Source: Paracoccus aminovorans
GTDB lineage: Bacteria; Pseudomonadota; Alphaproteobacteria; Rhodobacterales; Rhodobacteraceae
Direction of reading: 5' to 3'
Assembly (NCBI RefSeq): GCF_900005615.1
Contig: NZ_LN832559.1
Span: 1,828,837-1,892,836, forward strand
Length of the DNA stretch: 64,000 nucleotides
This document shows, one piece after another, positions 48,520 through 58,240 of this stretch; the stretch's first letter is position 1, and the number at the start of each line of letters is the position of its first letter. Below the pieces are notes generated by a model. That model did no database searches. It saw nothing but the letters and a program-made list of their open reading frames with translations, and had not been told where the DNA came from. Both the position numbers and the translations under genes were made by a program.

Positions 48520-49385
48520 TGCCGCACCTTCAGAAAGCGGCGGTTCAGCGCCACGAAGATCAGCGACAGCACGGCGACGATCAGCATCGCAGTCACTGCC
48601 AGCGCCGAGCCCATCGGCCGGTTGTCCAGGTCCAGCATCTGCGCCTGGATCATGTTGGCGATCATCGGGATCTTGCCGCCGCCGATCAGCGCCGGGGTGA
48701 CGTAATCGCCGATGGTCGGGATGAAGACGATCAGCGCCGCCGCCACCACGCCGGGCATGGCCAGGGGCAGCGTCACCCGCCAGAAGGTCATGGCCCGGCT
48801 TTCGCCCAGGTCGCGCCCGGCCTCCAAGAGCGAGCGGTCGATCTTTTCCAGCGCGATGAAGATGGGCAGGATCGCGAAGGGCGCATAGGCATGGGCCAGA
48901 GTGATGACCATCGCGTTGACGTTGTAGAGGATGAAGGTCAGCGGCTGTTCGATGATGCCCAGCGATTTCAGCCCCGAGTTGATGACGCCGTTATAGCCCA
49001 GGATCACCTTCCACAGGAACACGCGGATCAGGTAGCTGGTCCAGAAAGGAATGGTGATCAGGAACAGCCACATCGACTTCTTGCGCGGGTCGACGGCGAA
49101 GGACAGGAAATAGGCGACCGGAAAGGCCAGCACCACCGTCGTCAGCGTCACCAGCGCGGCGACGGCCAGCGAGCGCAGCATGATCTTGTGAAAGATCGGA
49201 TCGGACCAGACGGCACGGTAGTTCTCCAGCGTGAATTCGCGGATCACCGTCAGATAGCCGTCCTTGAAGAAGGAATAGGCCAGGATCGTCAGCAGCGGCG
49301 CCGCCAGCACCAGCACGGCATAGACGAGCGGCGGTGCGATCAGCGTCAATCCCTGCGCCGCCTGTGATCGGTTTGCTGAAGCCAT
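48516..49385 (-). CDS. ABC transporter permease, PotB type
   Basis: A 289-residue inner-membrane permease with six hydrophobic segments, homologous to PotB. The EAA loop is LLEAGRDLGESRAMTFWRVTLPLAMPGV. Family blocks FWTSYLIRVFLWKVILGYNGVIN and VIVFIPTIGDYVTPALIGG-like text are present. It is first in the operon; its stop overlaps the next permease. No periplasmic binding protein gene lies on either side, although importers of this type need one. Confidence 0.92.
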   Translation of the reverse strand: MASANRSQAAQGLTLIAPPLVYAVLVLAAPLLTILAYSFFKDGYLTVIREFTLENYRAVWSDPIFHKIMLRSLAVAALVTLTTVVLAFPVAYFLSFAVDPRKKSMWLFLITIPFWTSYLIRVFLWKVILGYNGVINSGLKSLGIIEQPLTFILYNVNAMVITLAHAYAPFAILPIFIALEKIDRSLLEAGRDLGESRAMTFWRVTLPLAMPGVVAAALIVFIPTIGDYVTPALIGGGKIPMIANMIQAQMLDLDNRPMGSALAVTAMLIVAVLSLIFVALNRRFLKVRQ

Positions 49386-49477
49386 GCCCTGCCCTGATCG
49401 CGTGTCGTTTGCTTGGCAGGGTTTCACAACACCGGCGCGAGGGGAAGCCGTTTTCGGCCCGCTGTCCACAGCTTTCC

Positions 49478-49900
49478 TCAGTCGGGCCGGAACCTGGCCG
49501 CCACCTCGCGGCGGTGCGGCTGGCGGCGGTGCTCGACCAGATAGATGCCCTGCCAGGTGCCGAGGACCATCCGGCCGCCCGAGACGGGAATAGACAGGCT
49601 GACCGGCAGGATCGCGGCCTTGAGATGCGCCGGCATGTCGTCGGGGCCCTCAGCGCGATGGGTCAGGTAATGCATCGCCGGATCGTCGGCCGGCGGCGCG
49701 ATGCGGTCGAGCCAGTTCAGCAGATCGCGCTGCACGTCGGGATCGGCATTCTCCTGGATCAGCAGCGAACACGAGGTGTGGCGGACGAACAGCGTCAGCA
49801 CGCCCTCGACGGCCCCGGCCGCGCGCAGCCAGGCCGCGACGTCGCGGGTGAACTCGTGGCAGGCCGGGCCCCGGGTCTGGAGGGTTAGAATGTGCTGCAT
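49478..49900 (-). CDS. YjbQ family protein (UPF0047)
   Basis: A 140-residue soluble protein of the YjbQ/UPF0047 family, sometimes named secondary thiamine-phosphate synthase on the basis of weak in vivo rescue. Conserved blocks are LTLFVRHTSCSLLIQENADPDVQRDL (about 34-59), AMHYLTHRAEGPDDMPAHLK, LSIPVSGGRMVLGTWQGIYLVEHR and the C-terminal Arg. The ATG at 49900 lies four bases behind the stop of the orphan membrane protein, whose end supplies the AGGA ribosome-binding site. Confidence 0.9.
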   Translation of the reverse strand: MQHILTLQTRGPACHEFTRDVAAWLRAAGAVEGVLTLFVRHTSCSLLIQENADPDVQRDLLNWLDRIAPPADDPAMHYLTHRAEGPDDMPAHLKAAILPVSLSIPVSGGRMVLGTWQGIYLVEHRRQPHRREVAARFRPD

Positions 49901-49904
49901 CGTC

Positions 49905-50297
49905 CTAAGATTCCGGTATTGGCACGGCATTAAGCACTTGAATGGCGGTCATGATCGCATCTTGCAAAAAATGAACCGTGATCATTAGGACAGAGGCCCA
50001 GAGGACGACAGGCAGCAGCAGCAGGACCAGCAGCAGCCACCCCTTCCAATGCCGAAACGAGCGCCAGTCGCCCCCGAACACCCTTGAGGTCGAGAACAAC
50101 CAGAAGGTGAAGCCTGCGGAAAATATTCCCAGAAAGGAAAAAAGCAACAACTTGCGGATCAGGATGGAGGGGGACGAGCCTTCGGGCGCAGCTACCAGCA
50201 ACTCAAGAAGCGCGCCGCAGGCGGAAAATACCGAAATGACCACTGGCCGCCACGCACGGATATCACTCCTTGATATCTCAAGAGATCGCCTGTCCAT
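49905..50297 (-). CDS. Orphan small membrane protein
   Basis: I recognise no family. The 130-residue product has a basic head (DRRSLEISRSDIRAWR) and three hydrophobic segments: about 20-38, 47-68 (LLLFSFLGIFSAGFTFWLF) and 84-110 (WLLLVLLLLPVVLWASVLMI). The coding sequence is visibly less G+C-rich than its neighbours and uses codons rare elsewhere in the window, which suggests recent arrival. The start is uncertain; an ATG at 50375 would overlap the rmuC stop, so 50297 was taken. It sits between rmuC and the YjbQ gene on one strand. Confidence 0.55.
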   Translation of the reverse strand: MDRRSLEISRSDIRAWRPVVISVFSACGALLELLVAAPEGSSPSILIRKLLLFSFLGIFSAGFTFWLFSTSRVFGGDWRSFRHWKGWLLLVLLLLPVVLWASVLMITVHFLQDAIMTAIQVLNAVPIPES

Positions 50298-50371
50298 CAC
50301 CGCAGAGTTCCGCCAGGGGGCCCAATCCCGTTCCGCCCTGCATGTCAACGTTTCTAGCATACCCGCACCGC

Positions 50372-51832
50372 TCACTCCGCCGCCTCGTCCGGCGCTTCCA
50401 ACCCGCCGCCGTCGTGATCCAGCGCCAGCCGCTTTTGGGTGCGGGCGCCCAGTTCGCGCAGCATCTCGGCCTGGCGGATGACATTGCCCGGGCCCCGCGT
50501 CAGCCGGTCCAGCGCCGTGGCATGGCTTTTCTGCGCCCGCTCCAGCGCCACGCCCACCTCTTCGACCGCGCCGACGAAACCGTGCAGCTTGTCGTAGAGC
50601 TGACCGGCGCGGGCGGCGATCTGCATGGCGTTGCTCTCGCGCCGCTCGACGGTCCAGATGTGATCGACGGTGCGCAGGGTCAGCATCAGCGTGGTCGGCG
50701 TCGCCAGACCGACGCGGTTCTCCATGGCAAAGCGCGCAAGGTCCGGGTCCACGCGCAACGCCTCGGAAAAGGCGCCCTCGACCGGAATGAACATCAACAC
50801 ATAATCGACCGAGCCGTCGTCCAGCGCCTGATAGCCCTTGGCGGCCAGCCCGGCGACATGGGCGCGGACCGCGGCGACATGCCGGCGCAGGGCGGCGTCG
50901 CGAAGCGGCATCTCCTCGGCATTCACCGCCTCTTCATAGGCGTTCAACGACACCTTGCTGTCGATCACCAGCAGCTTCTTCTGCGGCATCTTCACGATCA
51001 CGTCGGGGCGCCACAGCTTGCCGTCGCCGTCGCGATGGCTGGTCTGACTGTCGTAATGGGTGCCGGCGATCAGGCCCGAATCCTCGAGGATGCGCTCCAG
51101 GATCATCTCGCCCCAGGCGCCGCGTTTCTGGCTGTCGCCCTTCAGCGCCCGGGTCAGCGCCACTGCCTCGCGCGAGATGTCCTCGGAACGCTTGTGCAGA
51201 TATTCGATCTGTTCCTTCAGCCGGGCACGTTCCTCGTCCGTGGCCTTGTTGCGGGCCTGCAATTCGGTCTGGAAGCGGTGCACCTGGTCGCGGAAGGGCG
51301 TCAGCAGCGCGGACAGCTGCTCGCCATGCGCCTTCTGCATCTCGCTGCCCTGGGATTTCAGCGTCTCATGCGCCATCAGGCGGAACTGCCCGGTCATTTC
51401 CTCGCGCAATTCGCGCAGGGTGGCGATGTCGCGTTCGGCCGCCTCGCGGTCCTTCAGCGCCGCCAGCCTGGCCTCGGCCAGTTCGAGGTCCAGCCGCGAG
51501 ACCTGCTGGCGCTCGCGGTGCAGCGCATCGCTGAGCCCGTCGCGTTCCTCGACCAGCTCCTGCGCCCGCTGGCCCAGCGTCTCGGCGCGGCTTTCCAGCC
51601 GGCTGGCGGCCAGCTGTTGGTCGCGCAGCCGCTCGGCCTCGGCGGCAAGACGCGCCTGCAGGTCCGCCTCGCGCCCGGCCGCAGCAGCGGCGGACGCCTG
51701 GGCCGAACGCCGCGTTCGCCACAGCGCAACAAGCAGGGCCGCCAGCGTGGCCAGCGCCAGGGCCAGCAGCAGGCGCAGATTGTCCGAATCCGCCAGCCAG
51801 TCCTGAATTCCTGCCGCCTCGGGTCCGGGCAT
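50372..51832 (-). CDS. rmuC: DNA recombination protein RmuC
   Basis: A 486-residue protein of the RmuC family, linked to limiting rearrangements at inverted repeats; it has a predicted nuclease-like core. One membrane segment (about 18-38) anchors it. A long coiled coil follows (about 45-190, rich in Arg/Glu/Leu). The conserved domain has KRGAWGEMILERILEDSGL, WRPDVIVKMPQKKLLVIDSKVSLNAYE, GLAAKGYQALDDGSVDYVLMFIP and LATPTTLMLTLRTVDHIW. GAGG precedes the ATG. The orphan membrane gene lies downstream. Confidence 0.94.
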   Translation of the reverse strand: MPGPEAAGIQDWLADSDNLRLLLALALATLAALLVALWRTRRSAQASAAAAAGREADLQARLAAEAERLRDQQLAASRLESRAETLGQRAQELVEERDGLSDALHRERQQVSRLDLELAEARLAALKDREAAERDIATLRELREEMTGQFRLMAHETLKSQGSEMQKAHGEQLSALLTPFRDQVHRFQTELQARNKATDEERARLKEQIEYLHKRSEDISREAVALTRALKGDSQKRGAWGEMILERILEDSGLIAGTHYDSQTSHRDGDGKLWRPDVIVKMPQKKLLVIDSKVSLNAYEEAVNAEEMPLRDAALRRHVAAVRAHVAGLAAKGYQALDDGSVDYVLMFIPVEGAFSEALRVDPDLARFAMENRVGLATPTTLMLTLRTVDHIWTVERRESNAMQIAARAGQLYDKLHGFVGAVEEVGVALERAQKSHATALDRLTRGPGNVIRQAEMLRELGARTQKRLALDHDGGGLEAPDEAAE

Positions 51833-51912
51833 CGCCGCCTCTTTCGTTTCGCGCTCGCCGGCGCCGCGCGGCGACTGTTCACCTTTTCCCCCAAGAATGC
51901 AAGACGGCGCCC

Positions 51913-51941
51913 CTTCCATCCCGGGCCGCGGACGCCTAGCT
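51913..51941 (+). promoter_or_regulatory. Candidate promoter of the flavin reductase gene
   Basis: CTTCCA (51913-51918) and CTAGCT (51936-51941) are 17 bases apart, 32 bases ahead of the ATG. Confidence 0.45.
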
Positions 51942-51973
51942 TCCTTGCGAAAAACCGCAAAAGGAGAACAGGC

Positions 51974-52522
51974 ATGGCCAAGACCGTCGCCGTCATCACC
52001 GGCTCGCTGCGCAAGGATTCGCTGAACCACAAGCTGATGCAGGTCCTGCAGAAACTGGCCGGCGACCGGCTGGAGTTCCATCCGCTGCATATCGGCGACC
52101 TGCCGCATTACAACGAGGAGCTTTGGGCCGATCCGCCGGTCTCGGTGCTGCGGCTCAAGGACCGGATCGAGCATTCCGACGCGGTGCTGGCAATTACGCC
52201 GGAATACAACCGCAGCTATCCGGGCGTCATCAAGAACGCGCTGGACTGGGCGACCCGCCCCTATGGCGAGAATTCCTGGTCCGGCAAGCCCGCCGCCGTC
52301 ACCGGCACCTCGCCCGGCGCCATCGGCGCGGCCGCGGGCCAGTTGCGGCTTAAGGCCGACATGCTGGCCGTGGGCATGGTGATGATGAGTGCCCCCGAGG
52401 CCTATCTGCAATGGAAGCCCGAGGCCTATGCCGCCGACGGCACCGTCACCGACGAATCGACGGCGAAATTCCTGGGCGGATTCGTCGACGCCTTCGTCGC
52501 CTGGATCGAAAAGCACGGCTGA
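51974..52522 (+). CDS. NAD(P)H-dependent FMN reductase (flavodoxin-like fold)
   Basis: A 182-residue soluble flavoprotein of the NADPH-dependent FMN reductase family (ChrR/YieF/azoreductase-like), which reduces quinones, chromate or azo compounds with two electrons. The phosphate-binding loop is ITGSLRKDSLNHKL (about 9-22). The family hallmark TPEYNRSYPGVIKNALDWATRP lies at about 77-98, and KPAAVTGTSPGAIG follows. AAGGAGAA stands just before the ATG. It is transcribed alone; a hairpin separates it from the convergent BLUF gene. Confidence 0.9.
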   Translation: MAKTVAVITGSLRKDSLNHKLMQVLQKLAGDRLEFHPLHIGDLPHYNEELWADPPVSVLRLKDRIEHSDAVLAITPEYNRSYPGVIKNALDWATRPYGENSWSGKPAAVTGTSPGAIGAAAGQLRLKADMLAVGMVMMSAPEAYLQWKPEAYAADGTVTDESTAKFLGGFVDAFVAWIEKHG

Positions 52523-52526
52523 GAAT

Positions 52527-52564
52527 GGACCAGGCCCGGGCCGCGAAGGCGCGGTCCCGGGTCC
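52527..52564. terminator. Bidirectional hairpin between the flavin reductase and BLUF genes
   Basis: CCCGGGCCGCG and CGCGGTCCCGGG pair over 11 bases with one bulged base around the loop AAGG, with GGACC/GGTCC-like flanks. It lies between convergent stops. No T-run is present. Confidence 0.5.
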
Positions 52565-52569
52565 AGCCG

Positions 52570-52980
52570 TCAGACCGGGGCCGGTCCCGCCGTCTCGCGC
52601 ATGAAATCCAGCAGGCCGCGGGCGAAGCGGCCGGCGTCGCCGACCTGCACGCCGTTTTCGGCGATCCAGTCGAAGAGCGTGCCCGGTTCGGAACTGCCGA
52701 ACCCCATGCGCCAGCCGGCGAATTGCCGATCGGGCAGTTCGCCCCGCCACAGGTATTCGACGCCCTCGTGGCGCGGGTCGGCCTCGATCAGCGCGCCGAC
52801 CTGCTGCAGGGCCTCGGCCGGGCCTTCCAGCCATTGATAGAAGCGGCCGTCCTCATGGTGCAGATAACCGGTCAGCCCATATTCGGCATTGCGGGCCCGC
52901 GCCGCCTGCAGGATGGCGCGGCATTGGCCGGACCGCGCGTCGAGCGTGGTCCGGCTGCGATACAGAAAGAATGCCGTCAC
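52570..52980 (-). CDS. BLUF-domain blue-light sensor protein
   Basis: A 136-residue protein made of one BLUF (FAD-binding blue-light sensing) domain plus a short C-terminal helix region. All key photochemical residues are present with exact spacing relative to AppA: Tyr 7, Asn 31, Gln 49, Trp 90 and Met 92 (AppA 21, 45, 63, 104, 106). Further signatures are EYGLTGYLHHEDGRFYQWLEGP and DRQFAGWRMGFG. There is no output domain, so it must act through a partner protein. The GTG start lies one base behind the rpoD stop on the same strand, so it is co-transcribed and probably coupled with the main sigma factor. Confidence 0.92.
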   Translation of the reverse strand: MTAFFLYRSRTTLDARSGQCRAILQAARARNAEYGLTGYLHHEDGRFYQWLEGPAEALQQVGALIEADPRHEGVEYLWRGELPDRQFAGWRMGFGSSEPGTLFDWIAENGVQVGDAGRFARGLLDFMRETAGPAPV

Positions 52981-52981
52981 C

Positions 52982-54973
<1,992 letters not shown>

Positions 54974-54993
54974 GCTGGCTCCCTTGAAACGAT

Positions 54994-55105
54994 GATTCGC
55001 GAATCGGCGAATCGGGATCGGCTATCGGTCGGTTCTAGCGCGTGTCGCGGGCGAATCAAAGCCTGCGGCCGCTGCCCCGGCTAGGTGATTCGGGGGCGAC
55101 GATTC
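54994..55105. promoter_or_regulatory. Cluster of six GANTC sites at the rpoD promoter
   Basis: GANTC, the target of the alphaproteobacterial CcrM methylase, occurs at 54994, 55001, 55009, 55053, 55087 and 55101. The first two form the perfect palindrome GATTCGCGAATC, and CGAATCGG is repeated in tandem at 55000-55015. The site at 55053-55057 overlaps the -35 of the rpoD promoter. Confidence 0.7.
55033..55061 (-). promoter_or_regulatory. Candidate rpoD promoter
   Basis: On the minus strand, CTTTGA (55061-55056) and CTAGAA (55038-55033) are 17 bases apart, which gives a 5' leader of about 50 bases before the ATG at 54973. Confidence 0.5.
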
Positions 55106-55114
55106 GCCCCCGGC

Positions 55115-57049
55115 TCAGCGGCGCGGCTTGCGCCAGATCTCGTTCTTCAACGCCGATTCCAGGATGGCCCGGAAGGCGTCGCTGTTCTCGCCCAGGTCCG
55201 ACAGGTCGGCCAGCGAGGGGTGGTCGGCCTGCTGACGGGCGCGGGCGGACTGGGCCATGCGCCAGGTCAGGCCCTCGTCGGCCAGGCCCTGGATCTCGGC
55301 CTCGGCGCGGGCGATTTCCTCGCGCGCGGCGCGTCGCGCCTCGATCCGGTCCAGGGCATTGGCCAGGATTTCCGCGGCGGCGTCGCCGTCATGCGGGCGC
55401 AGGATCGCCGGAGCCGCCCTCACATGGGGTTCGGCGAGGATCGATTCAAGGGCGCGCTGGCCGGCCTGGGACTGGGCGCCCGACAGCAGGTCGTGGATCA
55501 GCGCGGCGCGGTCCGGGTCCTGCGGCTCCAGCCGCTCCAGCCGCGATTCGACCGCGGCGATCAGGTCGGGATGGGTCGCGCAGATCGCCAGCACCATGGC
55601 CTCGATCAGGAACTCCGCCTCTTCCTCGCCGGCGCCGGGCAAGGACAGGCGCGAGGCTCGGGTCGGTGCCGCCGGCGCGACCGGCTGGAAGCGGGCGTTT
55701 CGGCCCTGCCCTGGTCCCTGCCAGGCTTCGCGCGGCGTACGGGCCGGTCCCGGGTCGCGGCGGCGGTTGCCGAACAGTTCCCATTTCAGGTTGCGCAGCA
55801 CGGCGTGGTAATGGTCGCGGGTGTCCTTGTCGGGGATCCGCGCCACCGCCTCGGCCAGCGCCTTGTCCAGGGCGGCGCGGCGTTCGGGACTGTCGAAGAC
55901 CCGGCCCTCGGTCTCGCGGCGCCACAGCAGGTCGACCAGCGGCCGCGCCTCGTCCAGCACGGCGGCCATGGCGCCGGCGCCGCGGGCGCGGATCAGGTCG
56001 TCGGGATCCTGGCCCTGCGGCAGGAAGGCGAAGCGTAGCGCCTGACCCGGCCCGGTCATCGGCAGCGCCAGGTCGATCAGCCGCATCGCCGCGCGCAGCC
56101 CGGCGCTGTCGCCGTCGAGCGCGATCACCGGCTCGGGCGAGATGCGCCACATCAGCCGCAACTGGTCCTCGGTGATCGCCGTGCCCAAGGGCGCCACCGC
56201 GCCCTCGAACCCGGCGCGGACCAGGGCGATCACGTCCATATAGCCCTCGGCCACCACCAGCGGCTTGCCCTTGGCCACCGCCGCCCGGGCCGGTCCGACG
56301 TTGTAGAGATTGCGGCCCTTGTCGAAGAGCGGCGTTTCCGGGCTGTTGAGATATTTCGCCCGCGCATTCGGGTCCATGGCCCGGCCGCCGAAGGCGATGC
56401 AGCGCCCGCGCCCGTCGCGGATCGGAAAGGTGATGCGGCCGCGGAAGCGGTCGAAGGGGGCGCCGCCGTCGTCCGGCCTAGCCACCAGCCCGGCCTCGAC
56501 GATCAGCGCCTCGGCGATGCCCTTGCTGCGCAGGGCGTTGAACAGGCCCTGGCGCTGGTCGGGGGCGAAGCCGATGCCGAACTGCTCGCAGGCGGCTGCG
56601 TCGAGACCGCGCCGGGCAAGATAGTCGCGCGCCTGTTCGGCCGCGGCCATGCCCAGCTGCATGCGGAACCAGCGCACCGCCTGTTCCATGACCTCGACCA
56701 GTGCGCTGCGGCGGTCAGCGCGCTGCACCTGGCGCGGGTCGCGCTCGGGCATCTGCAGACCGGCCTCCGAGGCCAGAAGCTCGACCGCCTCGATGAAGCC
56801 CAGGCCCTCGGCCTCGCGCAGGAAGGTCAGCGCGTCGCCTTTCGCGTGGCAGCCGAAGCAGTAGTAAAAGCCCTTCTGGTCGTCGACGTGGAACGAGGCG
56901 GTCTTTTCGCCGTGGAAGGGACAGGGCGCCCACCAGTCGCCCTTGGCCTGATTCGAGCGGCGCAGGTCCCAGACCACCTTGCGCCCGATCACGCGCGACA
57001 AAGGCACGCGGGCGCGGATTTCGTCGAGGAACTGGGGCGGAAGGCTCAT
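55115..57049 (-). CDS. dnaG: DNA primase
   Basis: A 644-residue enzyme that makes RNA primers for replication. The N-terminal zinc ribbon has C43, H46, C64 and C67 (APCPFHGEKTASF, FYYCFGCHAKGD). The catalytic TOPRIM core includes RITFPIRDGRGRCIAFGGRAMD, KYLNSPETPLFDKGRNLYN, VVAEGYMDVIAL and PVIALDGDSAGLRAAMR. The helicase-binding C-terminal part is helical. The -10 box (TATAAG) ends six bases before the ATG, so the mRNA is probably leaderless. It lies upstream of rpoD on the same strand, the classic dnaG-rpoD order, but rpoD has its own promoter. Confidence 0.97.
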   Translation of the reverse strand: MSLPPQFLDEIRARVPLSRVIGRKVVWDLRRSNQAKGDWWAPCPFHGEKTASFHVDDQKGFYYCFGCHAKGDALTFLREAEGLGFIEAVELLASEAGLQMPERDPRQVQRADRRSALVEVMEQAVRWFRMQLGMAAAEQARDYLARRGLDAAACEQFGIGFAPDQRQGLFNALRSKGIAEALIVEAGLVARPDDGGAPFDRFRGRITFPIRDGRGRCIAFGGRAMDPNARAKYLNSPETPLFDKGRNLYNVGPARAAVAKGKPLVVAEGYMDVIALVRAGFEGAVAPLGTAITEDQLRLMWRISPEPVIALDGDSAGLRAAMRLIDLALPMTGPGQALRFAFLPQGQDPDDLIRARGAGAMAAVLDEARPLVDLLWRRETEGRVFDSPERRAALDKALAEAVARIPDKDTRDHYHAVLRNLKWELFGNRRRDPGPARTPREAWQGPGQGRNARFQPVAPAAPTRASRLSLPGAGEEEAEFLIEAMVLAICATHPDLIAAVESRLERLEPQDPDRAALIHDLLSGAQSQAGQRALESILAEPHVRAAPAILRPHDGDAAAEILANALDRIEARRAAREEIARAEAEIQGLADEGLTWRMAQSARARQQADHPSLADLSDLGENSDAFRAILESALKNEIWRKPRR

Positions 57050-57054
57050 GCCGT

Positions 57055-57082
57055 CTTATATCCGGCTTGACCGGGGGTTGAA
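57055..57082 (-). promoter_or_regulatory. Candidate dnaG promoter
   Basis: On the minus strand, TTCAAC (57082-57077) and TATAAG (57060-57055) are 16 bases apart. The ATG is at 57049, so transcription should begin at or next to it. Confidence 0.45.
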
Positions 57083-57118
57083 CAGGCTTGTGCGCGGCGA
57101 TGCCTCCGGGGGGCGCCG

Positions 57119-57188
57119 CCCCCCGCGCCTCTGCTGCCCCTCGATGGGGCCGCAGAGGCGTCCCCCGGGGGTATATGGAAAACGGAAA
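57119..57188. repeat. Gene-end repeat copy 4: TCGAT-loop hairpin plus TATATGG block
   Basis: CGCCTCTGCTGCCCC (57126-57140) pairs with GGGGCCGCAGAGGCG (57146-57160), with one mismatch, around the loop TCGAT. A C-run and GGGGGTATATGGAAAACGG follow. Loop, flanking CCCCCCG and layout equal those of copy 2 at 6148-6220, while the stem sequences differ on both sides. It stands behind the TetR gene stop. Confidence 0.7.
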
Positions 57189-57203
57189 AGGGCTGGGCGC
57201 GGG

Positions 57204-57788
57204 TCAGGCGCCCACCGCGCCCCGGACCATTTCCCAATAGACCGCCGCGACGCGGTCCTGGTCCAGGCGGCCGCCTTCGCGATACCAGTTGGTGATGCCG
57301 GTCAGCATGGCGATCAGCGCCATGGCGGCCAGGCGCGAGTCGGGGACGCGCATGCTGCCCTGGGTCATGCCGGCGATCAGGATCGCCTCCAGCGCATCCT
57401 CGTAGCGGCGGCGCAGCGCGGCGATCTCGGCGCGGTTGTCGGCTTCGAGGTTGCGCAGCTCCATATAGGACAGAAACACCGCCTCGGGCCGTTCGAGGCT
57501 GGTCTGGATGTGGAAGCGCAGGAAGGCCTGCAGCCGGTCGAGCGCCGGGCGCGCCGGATCGTCCTGCCAGGCCGCCAGCAGTTCCTCCATATGGCTGCGC
57601 AAGAGATCGGCCAGCAACGCCTGCTTGTCGGGCGTATAGGCGTAGAGCGCCCCGACCTGCAGGCCGACCTCGGCCGCGATCTGGCGCATCGAGACGGCGG
57701 CATAGCCGTGGCGCGCGAACAGCCTGCGCGCCGCGTCGCGGACCAGCGGTCCGGTGATCTCTGCCCTGGAGCCCTGGGTGCGTGCCAT
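57204..57788 (-). CDS. TetR family transcriptional regulator
   Basis: A 194-residue dimeric repressor. The N-terminal helix-turn-helix is AARRLFARHGYAAVSMRQIAAEVGLQVGALYAYTPDKQALLADLL (about 18-63). The rest is the ligand-binding helical domain with RLQAFLRFHIQTSLERPEAVFLSYMELRNLEADN. It diverges from a lipoprotein-lldD pair, and the two promoters lie back to back within 65 bases, so lldD is a likely target along with its own gene. Ligand unknown. Confidence 0.9.
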   Translation of the reverse strand: MARTQGSRAEITGPLVRDAARRLFARHGYAAVSMRQIAAEVGLQVGALYAYTPDKQALLADLLRSHMEELLAAWQDDPARPALDRLQAFLRFHIQTSLERPEAVFLSYMELRNLEADNRAEIAALRRRYEDALEAILIAGMTQGSMRVPDSRLAAMALIAMLTGITNWYREGGRLDQDRVAAVYWEMVRGAVGA

Positions 57789-57794
57789 GCCGCC

Positions 57795-57822
57795 TTCTAG
57801 CAGCCCGGGCCGCCAGGGAAAG
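57795..57822 (-). promoter_or_regulatory. Candidate promoter of the TetR gene
   Basis: On the minus strand, CTTTCC (57822-57817) and CTAGAA (57800-57795) are 16 bases apart. The -10 is seven bases from the ATG at 57788, so the transcript should be leaderless. Confidence 0.4.
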
Positions 57823-57829
57823 AGCGCAT

Positions 57830-57859
57830 CTTGCCCCCGCCGCGCCCGCGGGCCTATGG
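57830..57859 (+). promoter_or_regulatory. Candidate promoter of the lipoprotein-lldD pair
   Basis: CTTGCC (57830-57835) and CTATGG (57854-57859) are 18 bases apart. The -35 lies seven bases from the -35 of the divergent TetR promoter. Confidence 0.45.
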
Positions 57860-57886
57860 TCTGCCCGGAACGGCACGGGGGACGGC

Positions 57887-58231
57887 ATGGATCTGGCCAG
57901 GATGATCGGCATCGCGGCACTGGCGGCGCTGGCGGGCTGCGACGACGGGCGCGACTATCCGGCCCTGATGCCGACCGATCAGCTTCTGGCGCAGCCGGCC
58001 CTGCCCGGCCATGCCGCCGATGCTGCCCGCGACCCCACCGCCGCGACCGAGGCGCTGGACGCGCGCAGCCGGGCGCTGTCGGGCCGGGGCGGCGGGGCTG
58101 GGGTGGCGGATGCCGCCGCGCTCGACCGACGGGCCCAGGCGCTGCGCGCCCGCGCCAAGGCCCTGTCGCAGCGCAGGCTGGATGCCTGCCCCGAGGACCA
58201 GCCCGACTGCACCCCCGCGGCAACGGAATAG
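57887..58231 (+). CDS. Small lipoprotein of unknown function
   Basis: A 114-residue protein with a signal peptide and a lipobox LAGC at Cys 18 (IGIAALAALAGCDDG). The Asp after the Cys would favour retention in the inner membrane. The mature part is Ala/Arg-rich with two similar heptad-like stretches (ALDARSRALSGR and ALDRRAQALRARAKALSQRR) and a C-terminal CPEDQPDC that could close a disulfide loop. No named family is recognised. It is nine bases ahead of lldD and shares its promoter. Confidence 0.7.
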   Translation: MDLARMIGIAALAALAGCDDGRDYPALMPTDQLLAQPALPGHAADAARDPTAATEALDARSRALSGRGGGAGVADAAALDRRAQALRARAKALSQRRLDACPEDQPDCTPAATE

Positions 58232-58240
58232 GAACGGACC

